Assembly (NCBI GenBank): GCA_900769565.1 | Contig: CAAGHC010000053.1 | Coordinates: 1 to 46,602, forward strand | Reading direction: 5' to 3' | Source: Clostridia bacterium | Lineage (GTDB): Bacteria > Bacillota > Clostridia > Christensenellales > Borkfalkiaceae | Length of the DNA: 46,602 bases | The notes under the pieces: generated by a model | The model's input: only the letters and a program-made list of their open reading frames with translations | Told to the model about the DNA's origin: nothing | Databases searched by the model: none | Shown here: positions 33,980 through 42,754 of the stretch, in pieces | How positions within the stretch are numbered: position 1 is the first letter of the stretch | Layout of the letters: every line of letters begins with the position of its first letter | Position numbers and translations under genes: made by a program

Positions 33980-35548
33980 ATGAAAGTTTTTGAAATTATT
34001 GCATTCGTAATCTACTTCTTATTCATGACGGGCATAGGTGTATGGTTCTTCGTTAAGGGTAAGGATAAGAGCGAGAAAGATTATTTCCTTGGTGGAAAGA
34101 ACATGGGCGGTTGGGTATCAGCGTTGTCCGCAGGTGCATCTGATATGTCGGCTTGGGTGCTTATGGGTCTTCCCGGTGCTATTTACCTTTCAGGTATGAA
34201 CCAAATTTGGATTTCTATAGGTCTTATTATCGGTACGGTTTGCGCTTGGATTTTTATTGCGCCTAGACTTCGTGCTTATTCAATAAAGGCAAAAGATTCC
34301 ATAACCGTTCCTGAATTCTTATCTAACAGATTTTTGGCTAAAGGTCCGGTTCTTCGTATTGCGTGCGCAGTAGTTTTCGTGCTTGGCTATCTACTTTACG
34401 CTGCATCTTCAATTTACGCTTGTGGTAAGTTGTTTGCTCTCGTAGTGCCTAGTGATAAAGCAGATATGCGTGCAATCGGTATGGTTGTATTTACCATTAT
34501 TATTCTTGCATACACGCTACTTGGTGGATTTAAAGCCGTTTGTTGGACGGACTTCTTCCAAGGTATGCTCATGCTCGTTGCACTTATGATTGTGCCTATC
34601 GTTGCGCTAATTATCGTAAACGTGAGCGGTGTTTCGGGCGTTGCAGGTGAAACCCCTGAAAATTTCTACAGTCTAATGATATTTAACAAGGCTGGTGAAG
34701 TAGATACTTGGGGCACTATTGCTAATATCTTAACCGGTCTTGGTTGGGGCTTGGGCTACTTCGGTATGCCACACATTATCGTTAGATACATGGCTATTAA
34801 GTCTAAAAAGGAAATGAGAAAATCTCAAATTATCGGTTCTACTTGGACGTTCCTTATTTTGACCATGGCAACCGTGCTTGCAATCGTTGCTCGTTCGTAT
34901 TTGAATACTACGCTTGACGGCTCTAATAAAGAACTTATCTTTGCGCTCACCGCTAGACAAATGCTTGGCTTTGGCGTGCTTGCCTTTGTTGGTGGTATTT
35001 TAATCGCTGCGATTTTAGCCGCTGCAATGAGCACGGCAGACTCTCAACTTCTTGCGTCGTCTTCTGCGTTCGCATCTGATATTTATAAGACGGTTATAAA
35101 TAAACAAGCAGACGAAAAGACCGTTCTTAACGTTGGAAGATATGCTGTTATCGGCGTAACCCTTTTGGCTTTCGGGCTTGCAATGTTAGTACACTTGCTT
35201 GATATAACCGACATTATGGGTTTAGTTTCTGCAGCATGGTCAATCTTTGGCGCAGCGTTCGGCCCCGTAGTAGTGTTAAGTTTATTCTGGAGAAGATTTA
35301 ACTATAACGGCGCAGTTGCTAGTATCGTAACGGGCTTTGTAGTTTCCGTTCTTTGGATGGTACTCTTTAACCTTGAGTATTATGGATTTACTAGCGTTAT
35401 TGCAAATACAGGTTTATACGAAATTGTTCCTGGTTTCATTCTTGGTATATTAGCAGGCGTAGGCGTAGCGTTATTTACTAAAGCACCTGCCAAAGAAGTA
35501 GTTGAACTTTTCGATTCGGTTAAAACCGACGACGAGGAAGTTGCCTAA
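33980..35548 (+). CDS. putP: Sodium/proline symporter
   Basis: It imports proline with sodium across the cytoplasmic membrane. The 522 residues with about 13 hydrophobic segments fit the SSS family. The N-terminal DYFLGGKNMGGWVSALSAGASDMSAW block and AMSTADSQLLASSSAFASDIY are PutP signatures. The ATG at 33980 is preceded by GGAG at six bases; a TTG at 33968 is rejected. It is monocistronic, with a short leader and its own promoter. Confidence 0.93.
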   Translation: MKVFEIIAFVIYFLFMTGIGVWFFVKGKDKSEKDYFLGGKNMGGWVSALSAGASDMSAWVLMGLPGAIYLSGMNQIWISIGLIIGTVCAWIFIAPRLRAYSIKAKDSITVPEFLSNRFLAKGPVLRIACAVVFVLGYLLYAASSIYACGKLFALVVPSDKADMRAIGMVVFTIIILAYTLLGGFKAVCWTDFFQGMLMLVALMIVPIVALIIVNVSGVSGVAGETPENFYSLMIFNKAGEVDTWGTIANILTGLGWGLGYFGMPHIIVRYMAIKSKKEMRKSQIIGSTWTFLILTMATVLAIVARSYLNTTLDGSNKELIFALTARQMLGFGVLAFVGGILIAAILAAAMSTADSQLLASSSAFASDIYKTVINKQADEKTVLNVGRYAVIGVTLLAFGLAMLVHLLDITDIMGLVSAAWSIFGAAFGPVVVLSLFWRRFNYNGAVASIVTGFVVSVLWMVLFNLEYYGFTSVIANTGLYEIVPGFILGILAGVGVALFTKAPAKEVVELFDSVKTDDEEVA

Positions 35549-35639
35549 TTAAGCGCTTAAATTAAAATTATCTAAAGGCAGTCCTTTTATCGGATTGCCT
35601 TTTTTACATAATACCTTTTTAACCGTTCAAAATAATTCT

Positions 35640-35891
35640 ATGCGATATGAAAAAGTTTACGTAGGGGTAACCGTCCTATTTTTGCCGGAAGGCGGTATGC
35701 GTCCTAAAGTGATTAAGTGGACGGATGGAAAAAATTACGAGATTGATAGGGTAAAATTTATCGACCGTTTACCGCCAAATACGGGTGGTGTTGCAACTAA
35801 AAGATTTACGGTTTCAGTTTTAGGACAGGAACGACGGCTATTTTTTGAAAGGGAAACCGAACGGTGGTTTTTGGAAGTTAAGATTATATGA
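35640..35891 (+). CDS. Small protein linked to DNA polymerase IV
   Basis: An 83-residue protein of unknown function. It is beta-rich, with VGVTVLFLPEGGMRPKVI and KNYEIDRVKFIDRLP, then a short TKRFTVSVLGQERRLFFE hairpin. I recall similar short proteins encoded next to Y-family polymerases in Clostridia, but cannot confirm this. Its stop overlaps the dinB start (ATGA), so translation is coupled. No ribosome site precedes the chosen ATG; an upstream in-frame start at 35595 is possible. Confidence 0.6.
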   Translation: MRYEKVYVGVTVLFLPEGGMRPKVIKWTDGKNYEIDRVKFIDRLPPNTGGVATKRFTVSVLGQERRLFFERETERWFLEVKII

Positions 35892-37141
35892 GAACTATTT
35901 TGCACAGCGATTTAAATAATTTTTATGCGTCGGTGGAACTTTTAAAGCATCCCGAATATAAGGATATGCCCGTTGCCGTTTGCGGAAACAAAGAAGACCG
36001 ACACGGTATTGTTTTAGCAAAAAATCAAATTGCGAAAAGTTTTGGCGTGTCGACGGGTGAGGTTATATGGTCTGCTAAAAAGAAGTGTAAAAATCTAGTA
36101 ACTTTTCCTGCAGATTTTCCTGCATATTTAAGAGTTTCTAAAGCAGTAAGGGATATTTATGCTAGATATACCGATAAAATAGAATCTTTCGGTATTGACG
36201 AATGTTGGTTAGACGTTACCGAAAGCATAAAACTTTTCGGCACGGGCGAAGAGATTGCAGAAAAAATTCGAACCGAGATAAAGACCGAGATAGGCGTTAC
36301 CGTTAGTATAGGCGTAAGTTTTAACAAGGTGTTTGCAAAACTTGGCTCGGATATGAAAAAACCCGACGCTATTACCGTGATAAGCCCCGAAAACTACAAG
36401 CAGTTAGTTTGGCGATTGCCCGTTTCCGACCTTTTGTACGTGGGAAAGGCAACGGAAAAGAAACTTTGTTCTATAGGCGTGCATACCATAGGGGACGTTG
36501 CTAATTGTAATGAAAAGGTTTTAGTAAACTTGCTTGGCGTGTGGGGTAAAAATCTTTACACTTATGCGTGCGGTTTGGACGATTCACCCGTGATGGATAA
36601 GCGTGCGGAAGAAGGGGCAAAGAGTATTAGCAATAGTTTGACTAATTATCGTGATGCTATCAGTCGTGATGAAGTGTTTACTTTGATTTTACTTCTTGCA
36701 GAATCGGTTGCCGGTAGACTTCGTGAAAGTGGGCTGGGAAAAGCCGAAACGGTAAGACTAGGCATTACCGATAGCGAACTTAACGGTTACGGTAGACAAA
36801 TGAAGTTGTCTATGCCTACTAGTTCTGCGCAAACGATTGCAAACGCTTGCTACGAGTTGTTCGATAAATTTTACAACTGGTCAAATCCCGTGCGTGGCGT
36901 AACGGTTGGCGTAAGTGGATTTACGCACGGCGTTGAGCAACTTGGTTTCGGGTTAGAAAACGAGAGAGAAAAAAAGGAAGATAAACTAGATAAAACTATC
37001 GACCAAATTAGAAGAAAATACGGCAATAATTCGGTGCAACGTGCTACTATTTTAAAAGACAGTAGGCTTGCGCAAACTGATATTAAAGGCGAACATTTAA
37101 TTCACCCTGCAGGGGTTAAAGACTTACCGTCCGACCTATAA
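35888..37141 (+). CDS. dinB: DNA polymerase IV (Y-family, error-prone)
   Basis: A translesion polymerase. Catalytic motifs are HSDLNNFYASVE at the N-terminus and SFGIDECWLDVTES (about residues 101-114), which supply the metal-binding acids. The thumb and little-finger regions continue to residue 417, the normal length. It is coupled to the small gene in front. No LexA box is visible upstream, in contrast with the gene at 32441. Confidence 0.95.
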   Translation: MRTILHSDLNNFYASVELLKHPEYKDMPVAVCGNKEDRHGIVLAKNQIAKSFGVSTGEVIWSAKKKCKNLVTFPADFPAYLRVSKAVRDIYARYTDKIESFGIDECWLDVTESIKLFGTGEEIAEKIRTEIKTEIGVTVSIGVSFNKVFAKLGSDMKKPDAITVISPENYKQLVWRLPVSDLLYVGKATEKKLCSIGVHTIGDVANCNEKVLVNLLGVWGKNLYTYACGLDDSPVMDKRAEEGAKSISNSLTNYRDAISRDEVFTLILLLAESVAGRLRESGLGKAETVRLGITDSELNGYGRQMKLSMPTSSAQTIANACYELFDKFYNWSNPVRGVTVGVSGFTHGVEQLGFGLENEREKKEDKLDKTIDQIRRKYGNNSVQRATILKDSRLAQTDIKGEHLIHPAGVKDLPSDL

Positions 37142-37164
37142 GTTTACGTGTTATAATATAAAAG

Positions 37165-37218
37165 CGCAATATTTGATAAAAAGTTCGCAATATTTGGGTT
37201 GAAAATAAGCAATATTTG
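37165..37218 (+). repeat. Three phased copies of GCAATATTTG
   Basis: CGCAATATTTG occurs at 37165-37175 and 37186-37196, and a third copy (GCAATATTTG) at 37209-37218. The spacing is 21 and 22-23 bp, two helical turns. The third copy lies in the promoter spacer of the next gene. This is typical of an operator array. Confidence 0.7.
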
Positions 37219-37227
37219 TTGTATCAT
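37199..37227 (+). promoter_or_regulatory. Promoter of the Gfo/Idh gene
   Basis: -35 TTGAAA (37199-37204), 17-bp spacer, -10 TATCAT (37222-37227). The third GCAATATTTG copy occupies the spacer, so a bound regulator would block or remodel this promoter. Confidence 0.65.
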
Positions 37228-37257
37228 ACTTATAGACATAACGAAGGGGTTTGCTTT

Positions 37258-38583
37258 ATGAAAAAATGCAAAGGCGTAATTTTAGGTTATGGGGATAGAA
37301 GTTACTGGTATTCGCAGTATGCTATTGATAGGCCGGAAGAATTTGAAATTATAGGCGTTATTGATATTAACGAATATAAGTTAAAACTTGCAAAGGAACG
37401 TTTTAATTTACCTAGCGACGCTTTGTTTACCGACCTTGACGCTTTTTTTGAAAAGAATATAGCTTGCGACGTAGTGATAAACGGAACGATGGACCAACTT
37501 CACTATGCTACAACGATTAAACTTCTAAATAAGGGCTATAATATTTTACTTGAAAAGCCCGTTACTTCTAATCCCGACGAACTTTTGGAAATTGCTAATC
37601 TAGCAAAAAAGAATAATTGTACGGTAGTAGTGTGCCACCTTTTAAGATTTACACCGTTTTTTAAAAAGGTTAAAGAGATTATCGACCTTGGTGAAATCGG
37701 TAAAATAATGAATATAGAAATGTATGAACACGTTTGGCACGGGCATTTTGTCAACGCTTATGCACGTGGAAAGTGGAGAAACGAAAAGGAATGTGGTTCG
37801 GGTTTTTTAATTGCTAAATGTTGCCACGATACCGACCTTATGTGTTGGCTTAACGATATTACCGAGCCCAAGAGCGTATCGAGTTTCGGCGCACGTGCAT
37901 TCTACTGTCCCGAGAACGCCCCGAAAGGCGCAACCGAGTACTGCTACAATTGTCCGAAAAAGGACGAGTGTATGTTCGACGCAAGTCGATTTGAGGCCGT
38001 TTTAGATTGTTGCCCACAATATACTTGGGCAGAACTCGATATGGACTTTAAGAACGTTCCTATGCAAGAAAAACTTGAACACTTAAAGACGAGCGTGTTC
38101 GGTAAATGTGTTTTTAATACCGATATGGACATTGTCGATAGGCAAAGCGTTATGGTAAATTTTGAAAACGGTTCTACTGCAACCTTAAATATGGTAGGTG
38201 GTGCGACCAAGGCTGGAAGATTTATACATATTGTTTGCGAATACGGTGAGATTAGCGGTTATTTGGAAGAAAATAAATTTATATTTAGAAAGTTTAACAA
38301 GGATGCTGTTAACGTTAAATATTCTTGCGACGAGAATATGTATACCGACGAGATTATAGACGTGGTAATCGGTGACAGAGAGCAAAACGTGTCGGCAGGG
38401 CATAGTGGCGCAGATTTTTGTATCATGAATGATTTGATGATGCTTTTACGTGGCGAAAAACCGTCTAAATCAACTACGTTAATCGACGGTTCTATAAATG
38501 GGCACTTGATTTGCTACGGTGCTGAAAAATCAAGAAAAGAGAACGTTATCGTAAACTTAAAAGACGTATATAAATTAAAATAA
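37258..38583 (+). CDS. Gfo/Idh/MocA-family oxidoreductase
   Basis: A NAD(P)-dependent sugar or inositol dehydrogenase-like protein of 441 residues. The Rossmann start GVILGYGDRSYW, the EKP motif (residues 99-101) and the CCHDTDLM catalytic region (188-195) are clear. A cysteine cluster (Cys217, 229, 232, 238) forms an insertion that may bind metal. The substrate is unknown. The ATG at 37258 has AAGGGG upstream; the earlier start at 37216 lies in the promoter. Confidence 0.9.
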   Translation: MKKCKGVILGYGDRSYWYSQYAIDRPEEFEIIGVIDINEYKLKLAKERFNLPSDALFTDLDAFFEKNIACDVVINGTMDQLHYATTIKLLNKGYNILLEKPVTSNPDELLEIANLAKKNNCTVVVCHLLRFTPFFKKVKEIIDLGEIGKIMNIEMYEHVWHGHFVNAYARGKWRNEKECGSGFLIAKCCHDTDLMCWLNDITEPKSVSSFGARAFYCPENAPKGATEYCYNCPKKDECMFDASRFEAVLDCCPQYTWAELDMDFKNVPMQEKLEHLKTSVFGKCVFNTDMDIVDRQSVMVNFENGSTATLNMVGGATKAGRFIHIVCEYGEISGYLEENKFIFRKFNKDAVNVKYSCDENMYTDEIIDVVIGDREQNVSAGHSGADFCIMNDLMMLLRGEKPSKSTTLIDGSINGHLICYGAEKSRKENVIVNLKDVYKLK

Positions 38584-38598
38584 CGATAAAACTTAATG

Positions 38599-38630
38599 AA
38601 ACTCGGTTAGTTACTAACCGAGTTTTTCTT
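38599..38630 (+). terminator. Terminator after the Gfo/Idh gene
   Basis: AAACTCGGTTA (38599-38609) pairs with TAACCGAGTTT (38615-38625), followed by T-rich sequence. Confidence 0.9.
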
Positions 38631-38680
38631 TTAACCTACTAAAAATTTTTTAAATTTTATAAAAATGTTTTAAAAAACTA

Positions 38681-38719
38681 TTGACAAGACGATATTCATA
38701 TGATATCATTGTGATATCA
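38681..38719 (+). promoter_or_regulatory. Promoter with tandem TGATATCA operators
   Basis: -35 TTGACA (38681-38686), 17-bp spacer, -10 TATCAT (38704-38709). Two perfect TGATATCA palindromes (38701-38708 and 38712-38719) are 11 bp apart, with a degenerate third (GATATTCA, 38691-38698) a further turn upstream. They cover the -10 and the transcription start. The downstream Arc-like gene is a plausible binder. Confidence 0.75.
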
Positions 38720-38737
38720 AATAAAGGAGATGAAATT

Positions 38738-39772
38738 ATGCAAGAAAAGATTTTAGGAGCAAGAAAAAACGGAATGATAGCAATGCTATCGTTTATATTG
38801 TTGTACCTTTTGGGTGTGGCTTTATTTGTTGTTGGCGCTGTTGCCATGGAAGGTGGAATTGCGCTTGATACGACTTTAATAACTATATTCATGGTAGTTG
38901 GTGGTATATGGATGTGCGTGGGTTGGATACCCTTTTTAGGGCTTAAGATTTTAAAACCCCAAGAGGCTCTTGTTTTAACCCTTTTCGGTAAGTACGTAGG
39001 CACGCTTAAAGGGGACGGTTTTTACTTTGTAAATCCTTTTTGTGTTGGCGTAAACCCTGCTGCTAAAACTAGGCTTAATCAAAGTGGTGACGTAAGCGTT
39101 AGCGATAGCGCACCCGTAAAAATTTCTTCTAGTGGGGAATTAAAACTTAACTATACTAACAATAAACTTTCGTTAAAGATTATGACGCTTAACAATTCCC
39201 GTCAAAAGATTAACGATTGTCTTGGTAATCCTATTGAAATAGGTATTGCAGTAATGTGGAAAATCGTGGATACTGCTAAAGCCGTATTTAACGTAGATAA
39301 CTATAAAGAATACCTTTCTCTTCAATGTGATAGCGCACTTCGTAATATCGTTCGTATTTATCCTTACGACGTTGCTCAAGGCGTAGACACTACGGGTGAC
39401 GGAGTTGCTGACGAAGGCAGTTTAAGGGGCTCTAGTGAAGTCGTAGCGTCAAGGATTAAGCAGGAAATTCAAAGCAGAGTAGACGAGGCTGGTATTGAAA
39501 TTATAGAGGCTAGAATAACCTACCTTGCGTATGCGCCTGAAATCGCTGCGGTAATGTTGCAACGTCAACAAGCATCTGCAATTATAGATGCTAGAAAGAT
39601 GATAGTAGACGGCGCAGTAGGTATGGTGGAAATGGCGCTTGCTAAACTTAACGAAAAGGATATAGTTAACCTTGACGAAGAGAGAAAAGCAGCAATGGTA
39701 AGCAATCTTTTAGTAGTTCTTTGCGGTAATAGAGATGCTCAACCCGTAGTAAATTCTGGAAGTTTGTACTAA
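38738..39772 (+). CDS. SPFH/Band-7 domain membrane protein
   Basis: A flotillin/prohibitin-like protein. Two membrane helices at residues about 13-35 and 45-66 are followed by an SPFH domain beginning at LKPQEALVLTLFGKYVGTLKGDGFYF and a helical part rich in Ala/Glu/Gln (PEIAAVMLQRQQASAI). Such proteins organise membrane assemblies; the specific role is unknown. AAAGGAGATG precedes ATG 38738. It is followed one base later by an Arc-like repressor gene. Confidence 0.9.
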   Translation: MQEKILGARKNGMIAMLSFILLYLLGVALFVVGAVAMEGGIALDTTLITIFMVVGGIWMCVGWIPFLGLKILKPQEALVLTLFGKYVGTLKGDGFYFVNPFCVGVNPAAKTRLNQSGDVSVSDSAPVKISSSGELKLNYTNNKLSLKIMTLNNSRQKINDCLGNPIEIGIAVMWKIVDTAKAVFNVDNYKEYLSLQCDSALRNIVRIYPYDVAQGVDTTGDGVADEGSLRGSSEVVASRIKQEIQSRVDEAGIEIIEARITYLAYAPEIAAVMLQRQQASAIIDARKMIVDGAVGMVEMALAKLNEKDIVNLDEERKAAMVSNLLVVLCGNRDAQPVVNSGSLY

Positions 39773-39773
39773 T

Positions 39774-39974
39774 ATGAACGATAATAAAAAGCAGATACCT
39801 TTGCGCCTTTCGGCAAAACTGTACGACGCAATAGCGTCTTGGGCGGAAGACGACTTTCGCTCAATAAACGGACAGATAGAGTACCTTTTGACCGAGTGCG
39901 TAAAGCAGAGAAAGAAAAACGGTAAATACGTGGGTGAAGAAATAGACGCGCCACTCGATATCAAGATTGACTAG
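39774..39974 (+). CDS. Arc-like ribbon-helix-helix DNA-binding protein
   Basis: A 66-residue protein with the ribbon-helix-helix pattern: KKQIPLRLSAKLYDAIASWAEDDFRSINGQIEYLLTECVKQRKK. The N-terminal strand (residues about 6-11) would contact DNA. It is co-transcribed with the SPFH gene, and the operon promoter carries tandem palindromes at 11-bp spacing. RHH dimers often bind cooperatively at such spacing, so autoregulation is the leading inference. It carries no recognisable toxin partner. Confidence 0.85.
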   Translation: MNDNKKQIPLRLSAKLYDAIASWAEDDFRSINGQIEYLLTECVKQRKKNGKYVGEEIDAPLDIKID

Positions 39975-39991
39975 GGAGAAATGGTGAATTT

Positions 39992-41023
39992 ATGATAAAG
40001 CTGGACCAAGTTTTAGACGATTACTGTAGAGAAAATCAAATTTCTGGTATGTTGCGGGTTACTAAAAAGGACCAAATAATTTATAAAAGAAATTTTGGTT
40101 ACGCTATTGAACATAGTAAAACGGAATTTACCGACGATAGTATGTTTACCTTTTATTCTATGAGTAAACCGTTATGCGCAATAGGTCTTTTAAGATTAAA
40201 AGATTTAGGGCTCATCAATATAGACGTTCACCCCAAAAAATATTTAAAAGAGGCTAGTTGTTTTGACGATAGGTTAACCATTCGGCATCTTCTTCATCAC
40301 GTAAGTGGTATTCCAGACCCCGAACAGACCCAAGAATTTAAGGAAAAGTATATAGGCGAGGCTAATTATTCTACTATTAGAAAACACGTTGAGTTGATTA
40401 GTAAATATCCGTCCTATTTCGCACCGAACACGAGCGCTAGGTATACTAATATTAATTTTATGATACCTGCACTCATTATTGAAAACGTTACGGGTCAGAA
40501 TTATTTTGATTACATGAAAGAAAACGTATTTCTTCCACTAGGAATGAAAACGGCTATAATTGACGACGCCGACCTTTATATTGAGAACAGAGTTCAAGGC
40601 TATGAACTTATAGACGGTAAAAGAACACCTGTAGAGAGAAGTAAGGTTTGGCTTTTAGGCGCAGGCGACGTAGTTGGCACGGTGGATGATGCGTACTGCC
40701 TAAACAAGGCGTATAAAAACAAAATTCTTCTAAAGCAAAGCACTTGGGAAGAAATCGTTACCCCTTCGCCTATAAACAGTATGGGGCTAGGCAACACGGT
40801 GTTTACTTGGCACGGAAAGAAAAGGATAAACCATAACGGTGGACATTACGGATTTAGAACTATGCACGTTCAACTTCCAGAAGACGATTTTGATATAATA
40901 TTGCTTTCTAATAGTGGTTATGGCAACGCCCGTGACGATATTGCAGAAATTATATATCAAACCTTTTACGGCACGATTGATGATACGGGCGAGAAAATTG
41001 ATATGGATAAAGGTTATATTTAA
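39992..41023 (+). CDS. Beta-lactamase-family serine hydrolase
   Basis: A class C beta-lactamase/esterase-like hydrolase of 343 residues, without a signal peptide. The nucleophile motif SMSK gives Ser56 and Lys59. YTN at 151-153 is the second motif and HNGGHYG near residue 283 takes the KTG position. Cytosolic location and lack of export suggest an esterase or D-amino-acid peptidase rather than antibiotic resistance. It follows the Arc-like gene by 17 bases and may be co-transcribed. Confidence 0.88.
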   Translation: MIKLDQVLDDYCRENQISGMLRVTKKDQIIYKRNFGYAIEHSKTEFTDDSMFTFYSMSKPLCAIGLLRLKDLGLINIDVHPKKYLKEASCFDDRLTIRHLLHHVSGIPDPEQTQEFKEKYIGEANYSTIRKHVELISKYPSYFAPNTSARYTNINFMIPALIIENVTGQNYFDYMKENVFLPLGMKTAIIDDADLYIENRVQGYELIDGKRTPVERSKVWLLGAGDVVGTVDDAYCLNKAYKNKILLKQSTWEEIVTPSPINSMGLGNTVFTWHGKKRINHNGGHYGFRTMHVQLPEDDFDIILLSNSGYGNARDDIAEIIYQTFYGTIDDTGEKIDMDKGYI

Positions 41024-41029
41024 AAAAAT

Positions 41030-41070
41030 AAAGGCTTTTAGTACGGTAAATTCCGCATTAAAAGCCTTTT
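41030..41070. terminator. Bidirectional terminator
   Basis: AAAGGCTTTTA (41030-41040) pairs with TAAAAGCCTTT (41059-41069) between the convergent serine hydrolase and RsmE genes, with T-rich flanks both ways. Confidence 0.85.
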
Positions 41071-41074
41071 ACTT

Positions 41075-41815
41075 TTATAAGTTAGTTTCGGCGTGTAACA
41101 TTAGCATTCCTACTGAAAGTATGGATGCCGTTTCAGTTCGCAAAATTCTTTTGCCTAGCGAAATTACGTTCGCACCGTTTGATAACGCCTTGTCTATCTC
41201 GATGTCGGAAAAACCACCTTCAGGGCCAACTAAAACTGAAATTTTATCACCTTTCTTTATTTTGTTTAGCGCATTTTTAGTATCAACCATGCCGTTCTTG
41301 TTTTCATAGGGTAGTAAGAAAAGGTCGGTTTCACTTGCAAATTCTAACGCTTTATCAAAACTCATCACGTCGTAAACTTTGGGGATAACCGAGCGCTTGC
41401 TCTGTTTTCCTGCGCTTTCTGCTATTGCTTGCCACCGTTCGGTCTTTGCACCCTTTTTCTTTTCTTCAATTTTAACTATTGAACGGCTCATTTGTACGGG
41501 TATAATCGCCGTTACGCCAAGTTCAACTGCCTTTTGAATAATGAGTTCCATTTTATCGCTTTTAGGCAGACCTTGAAATAAATAAATTTGCACGGGCAGT
41601 TCGCCACTTGAATAATTTTTTTCTATAATTTCTAAAACTGCAAAATCAGGCTCGAACTTTTCAATACGGCAAAGATTACTAACGCCGTCCGTACTTGTAA
41701 GAACTTGGTCGCCAACTTTCATACGAAGTACGTTCTTTAAGTGGTTATAGTCGCCGTCTTTAATAATAACCGAAGTTTCATTTACGTTATCTTTATCAAC
41801 AAAAAAATTAAACAT
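41075..41815 (-). CDS. rsmE: 16S rRNA (uracil-1498-N3)-methyltransferase
   Basis: It methylates U1498 of 16S rRNA using SAM. The 246-residue protein has an N-terminal PUA-like part (NVLRMKVGDQVLTSTDG) and a SPOUT knot with LVGPEGGFSDIEI and LGKRILRTETASI. In many Bacillota it lies with prmA and dnaK genes; here it is divergent from rpsU. The start ATG matches the typical N-terminus (FNFFVD). Confidence 0.94.
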   Translation of the reverse strand: MFNFFVDKDNVNETSVIIKDGDYNHLKNVLRMKVGDQVLTSTDGVSNLCRIEKFEPDFAVLEIIEKNYSSGELPVQIYLFQGLPKSDKMELIIQKAVELGVTAIIPVQMSRSIVKIEEKKKGAKTERWQAIAESAGKQSKRSVIPKVYDVMSFDKALEFASETDLFLLPYENKNGMVDTKNALNKIKKGDKISVLVGPEGGFSDIEIDKALSNGANVISLGKRILRTETASILSVGMLMLHAETNL

Positions 41816-41836
41816 ATAATACCTAACCTTTTAATC

Positions 41837-41865
41837 ATTATAGCAGAAAACTGCTCGTTTTACAA
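41837..41865 (-). promoter_or_regulatory. Promoter of rsmE
   Basis: Read leftward: -35 TTGTAA (41860-41865), 17-bp spacer, -10 TATAAT (41837-41842). An inverted repeat TGCTCG/CGAGCA surrounds the -35. Confidence 0.75.
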
Positions 41866-41935
41866 GCGAGCAAGGTAATTGTGTGGTTTGGAATGAAAAA
41901 AATATTTAAATAGACAAAATGTGCTAGTTTTTTGG

Positions 41936-41964
41936 TTGACAAACTAAAATTCGTTATGTATACT
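41936..41964 (+). promoter_or_regulatory. Promoter of rpsU
   Basis: -35 TTGACA (41936-41941), 17-bp spacer, -10 TATACT (41959-41964). It is strong, as expected for a ribosomal protein gene. Confidence 0.9.
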
Positions 41965-42022
41965 AATTTATGCTGATTTTAAGCGTAACGAACCGCCGAT
42001 GGGCAAAGGAGGGTTGAAAGAG

Positions 42023-42202
42023 ATGTCTATAGTTAGAGTTGGTGAAAACGAAAATATCGATAGCGCATTAAGACGTTTTAAGAGAAAATGTTCAAGAGAC
42101 GGCATTATCGGTGATATGCGTAAGAAAGAACACTACGAAAAACCTTCCGTAAGAAGAAAGAAAAAGTCTGAAGCGGCAAGAAAAAGAAGCATTAAAGGCT
42201 AA
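42023..42202 (+). CDS. rpsU: 30S ribosomal protein S21
   Basis: A small-subunit protein near the 16S 3' end. The 59 residues show the S21 pattern: SIVRVGENENIDSALRRFKRKC, then KKEHYEKPSVRRKKKSEAARKR. AAAGGAGGG lies nine bases before the ATG at 42023; earlier in-frame starts are rejected. It has its own promoter and terminator. The usual yqeY neighbour is absent. Confidence 0.96.
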   Translation: MSIVRVGENENIDSALRRFKRKCSRDGIIGDMRKKEHYEKPSVRRKKKSEAARKRSIKG

Positions 42203-42211
42203 AAATCAAAG

Positions 42212-42243
42212 ATCTACCGAAGATAAATTCGGTAGATTTTTAA
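42212..42243 (+). terminator. Terminator after rpsU
   Basis: ATCTACCGAA (42212-42221) pairs with TTCGGTAGAT (42228-42237), followed by T-rich sequence. Confidence 0.9.
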
Positions 42244-42293
42244 TTTTAAATGTCAAATAACGTCGAAAAAAGGCGATTAGTTAAGGAGTGGTT

Positions 42294-42695
42294 ATGATTG
42301 AAGAAGGAAAATCCTTTAAACAATATTGCAGAGAGGCGAAAAAACGCTTAAAACAAGGGTTTTGGCAAAATTATAAAAGTAGCCTTGCAATTGAACTTGA
42401 AAGCGCAAAGCAACAGGGAATAAGCGAATCTAAAGTTAAAGAATATTACGCCTATAAAATTACCGGCGATATTAAAAATACTAACGAGCAAAAGGAAGAT
42501 TTTTATCTTAAGGTAAAGAATATGCTAGACGCTGAAGGTGAAGTTCCAGACGCACTCGGTAGACTAACCGATAAAGAGTATTTTGCAACTCTTTCTTACG
42601 ACGAAAAACAACGCTATACTTTAAGCCTTTCGGAAAAATACTTACAGGCTGTCGAGCGATATAAAAAAGAGAAAGCGCTAGAATATAAAGCTTAA
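42294..42695 (+). CDS. Small helical protein of unknown function
   Basis: Not recognised. The 133-residue product is soluble, charged and mostly helical (Lys/Glu-rich), with YAYKITGDIKN and LSYDEKQRYTLSLSEKYL as its more distinctive segments. No membrane segment or zinc motif is seen. ATG 42294 follows AAGGAG by five bases. It is bounded by terminators, so it is its own unit, probably with a promoter between 42205 and 42280. Confidence 0.65.
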   Translation: MIEEGKSFKQYCREAKKRLKQGFWQNYKSSLAIELESAKQQGISESKVKEYYAYKITGDIKNTNEQKEDFYLKVKNMLDAEGEVPDALGRLTDKEYFATLSYDEKQRYTLSLSEKYLQAVERYKKEKALEYKA

Positions 42696-42717
42696 AATTA
42701 TAATATAATTCTAACGA

Positions 42718-42754
42718 AAAACCGTACAACTATTGCAAAGTACGGTTTTTTATT
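42718..42754 (+). terminator. Terminator overlapping the nitroreductase promoter
   Basis: AAAACCGTAC (42718-42727) pairs with GTACGGTTTT (42740-42749), then a T-run. The -35 of the next promoter lies in its loop. Confidence 0.85.

Noticed and set aside
37165..37218. CRISPR-like repeats
   Set aside because: Repeats are only 10-11 bp with 11-12-bp gaps and lie on a promoter, which fits an operator array.
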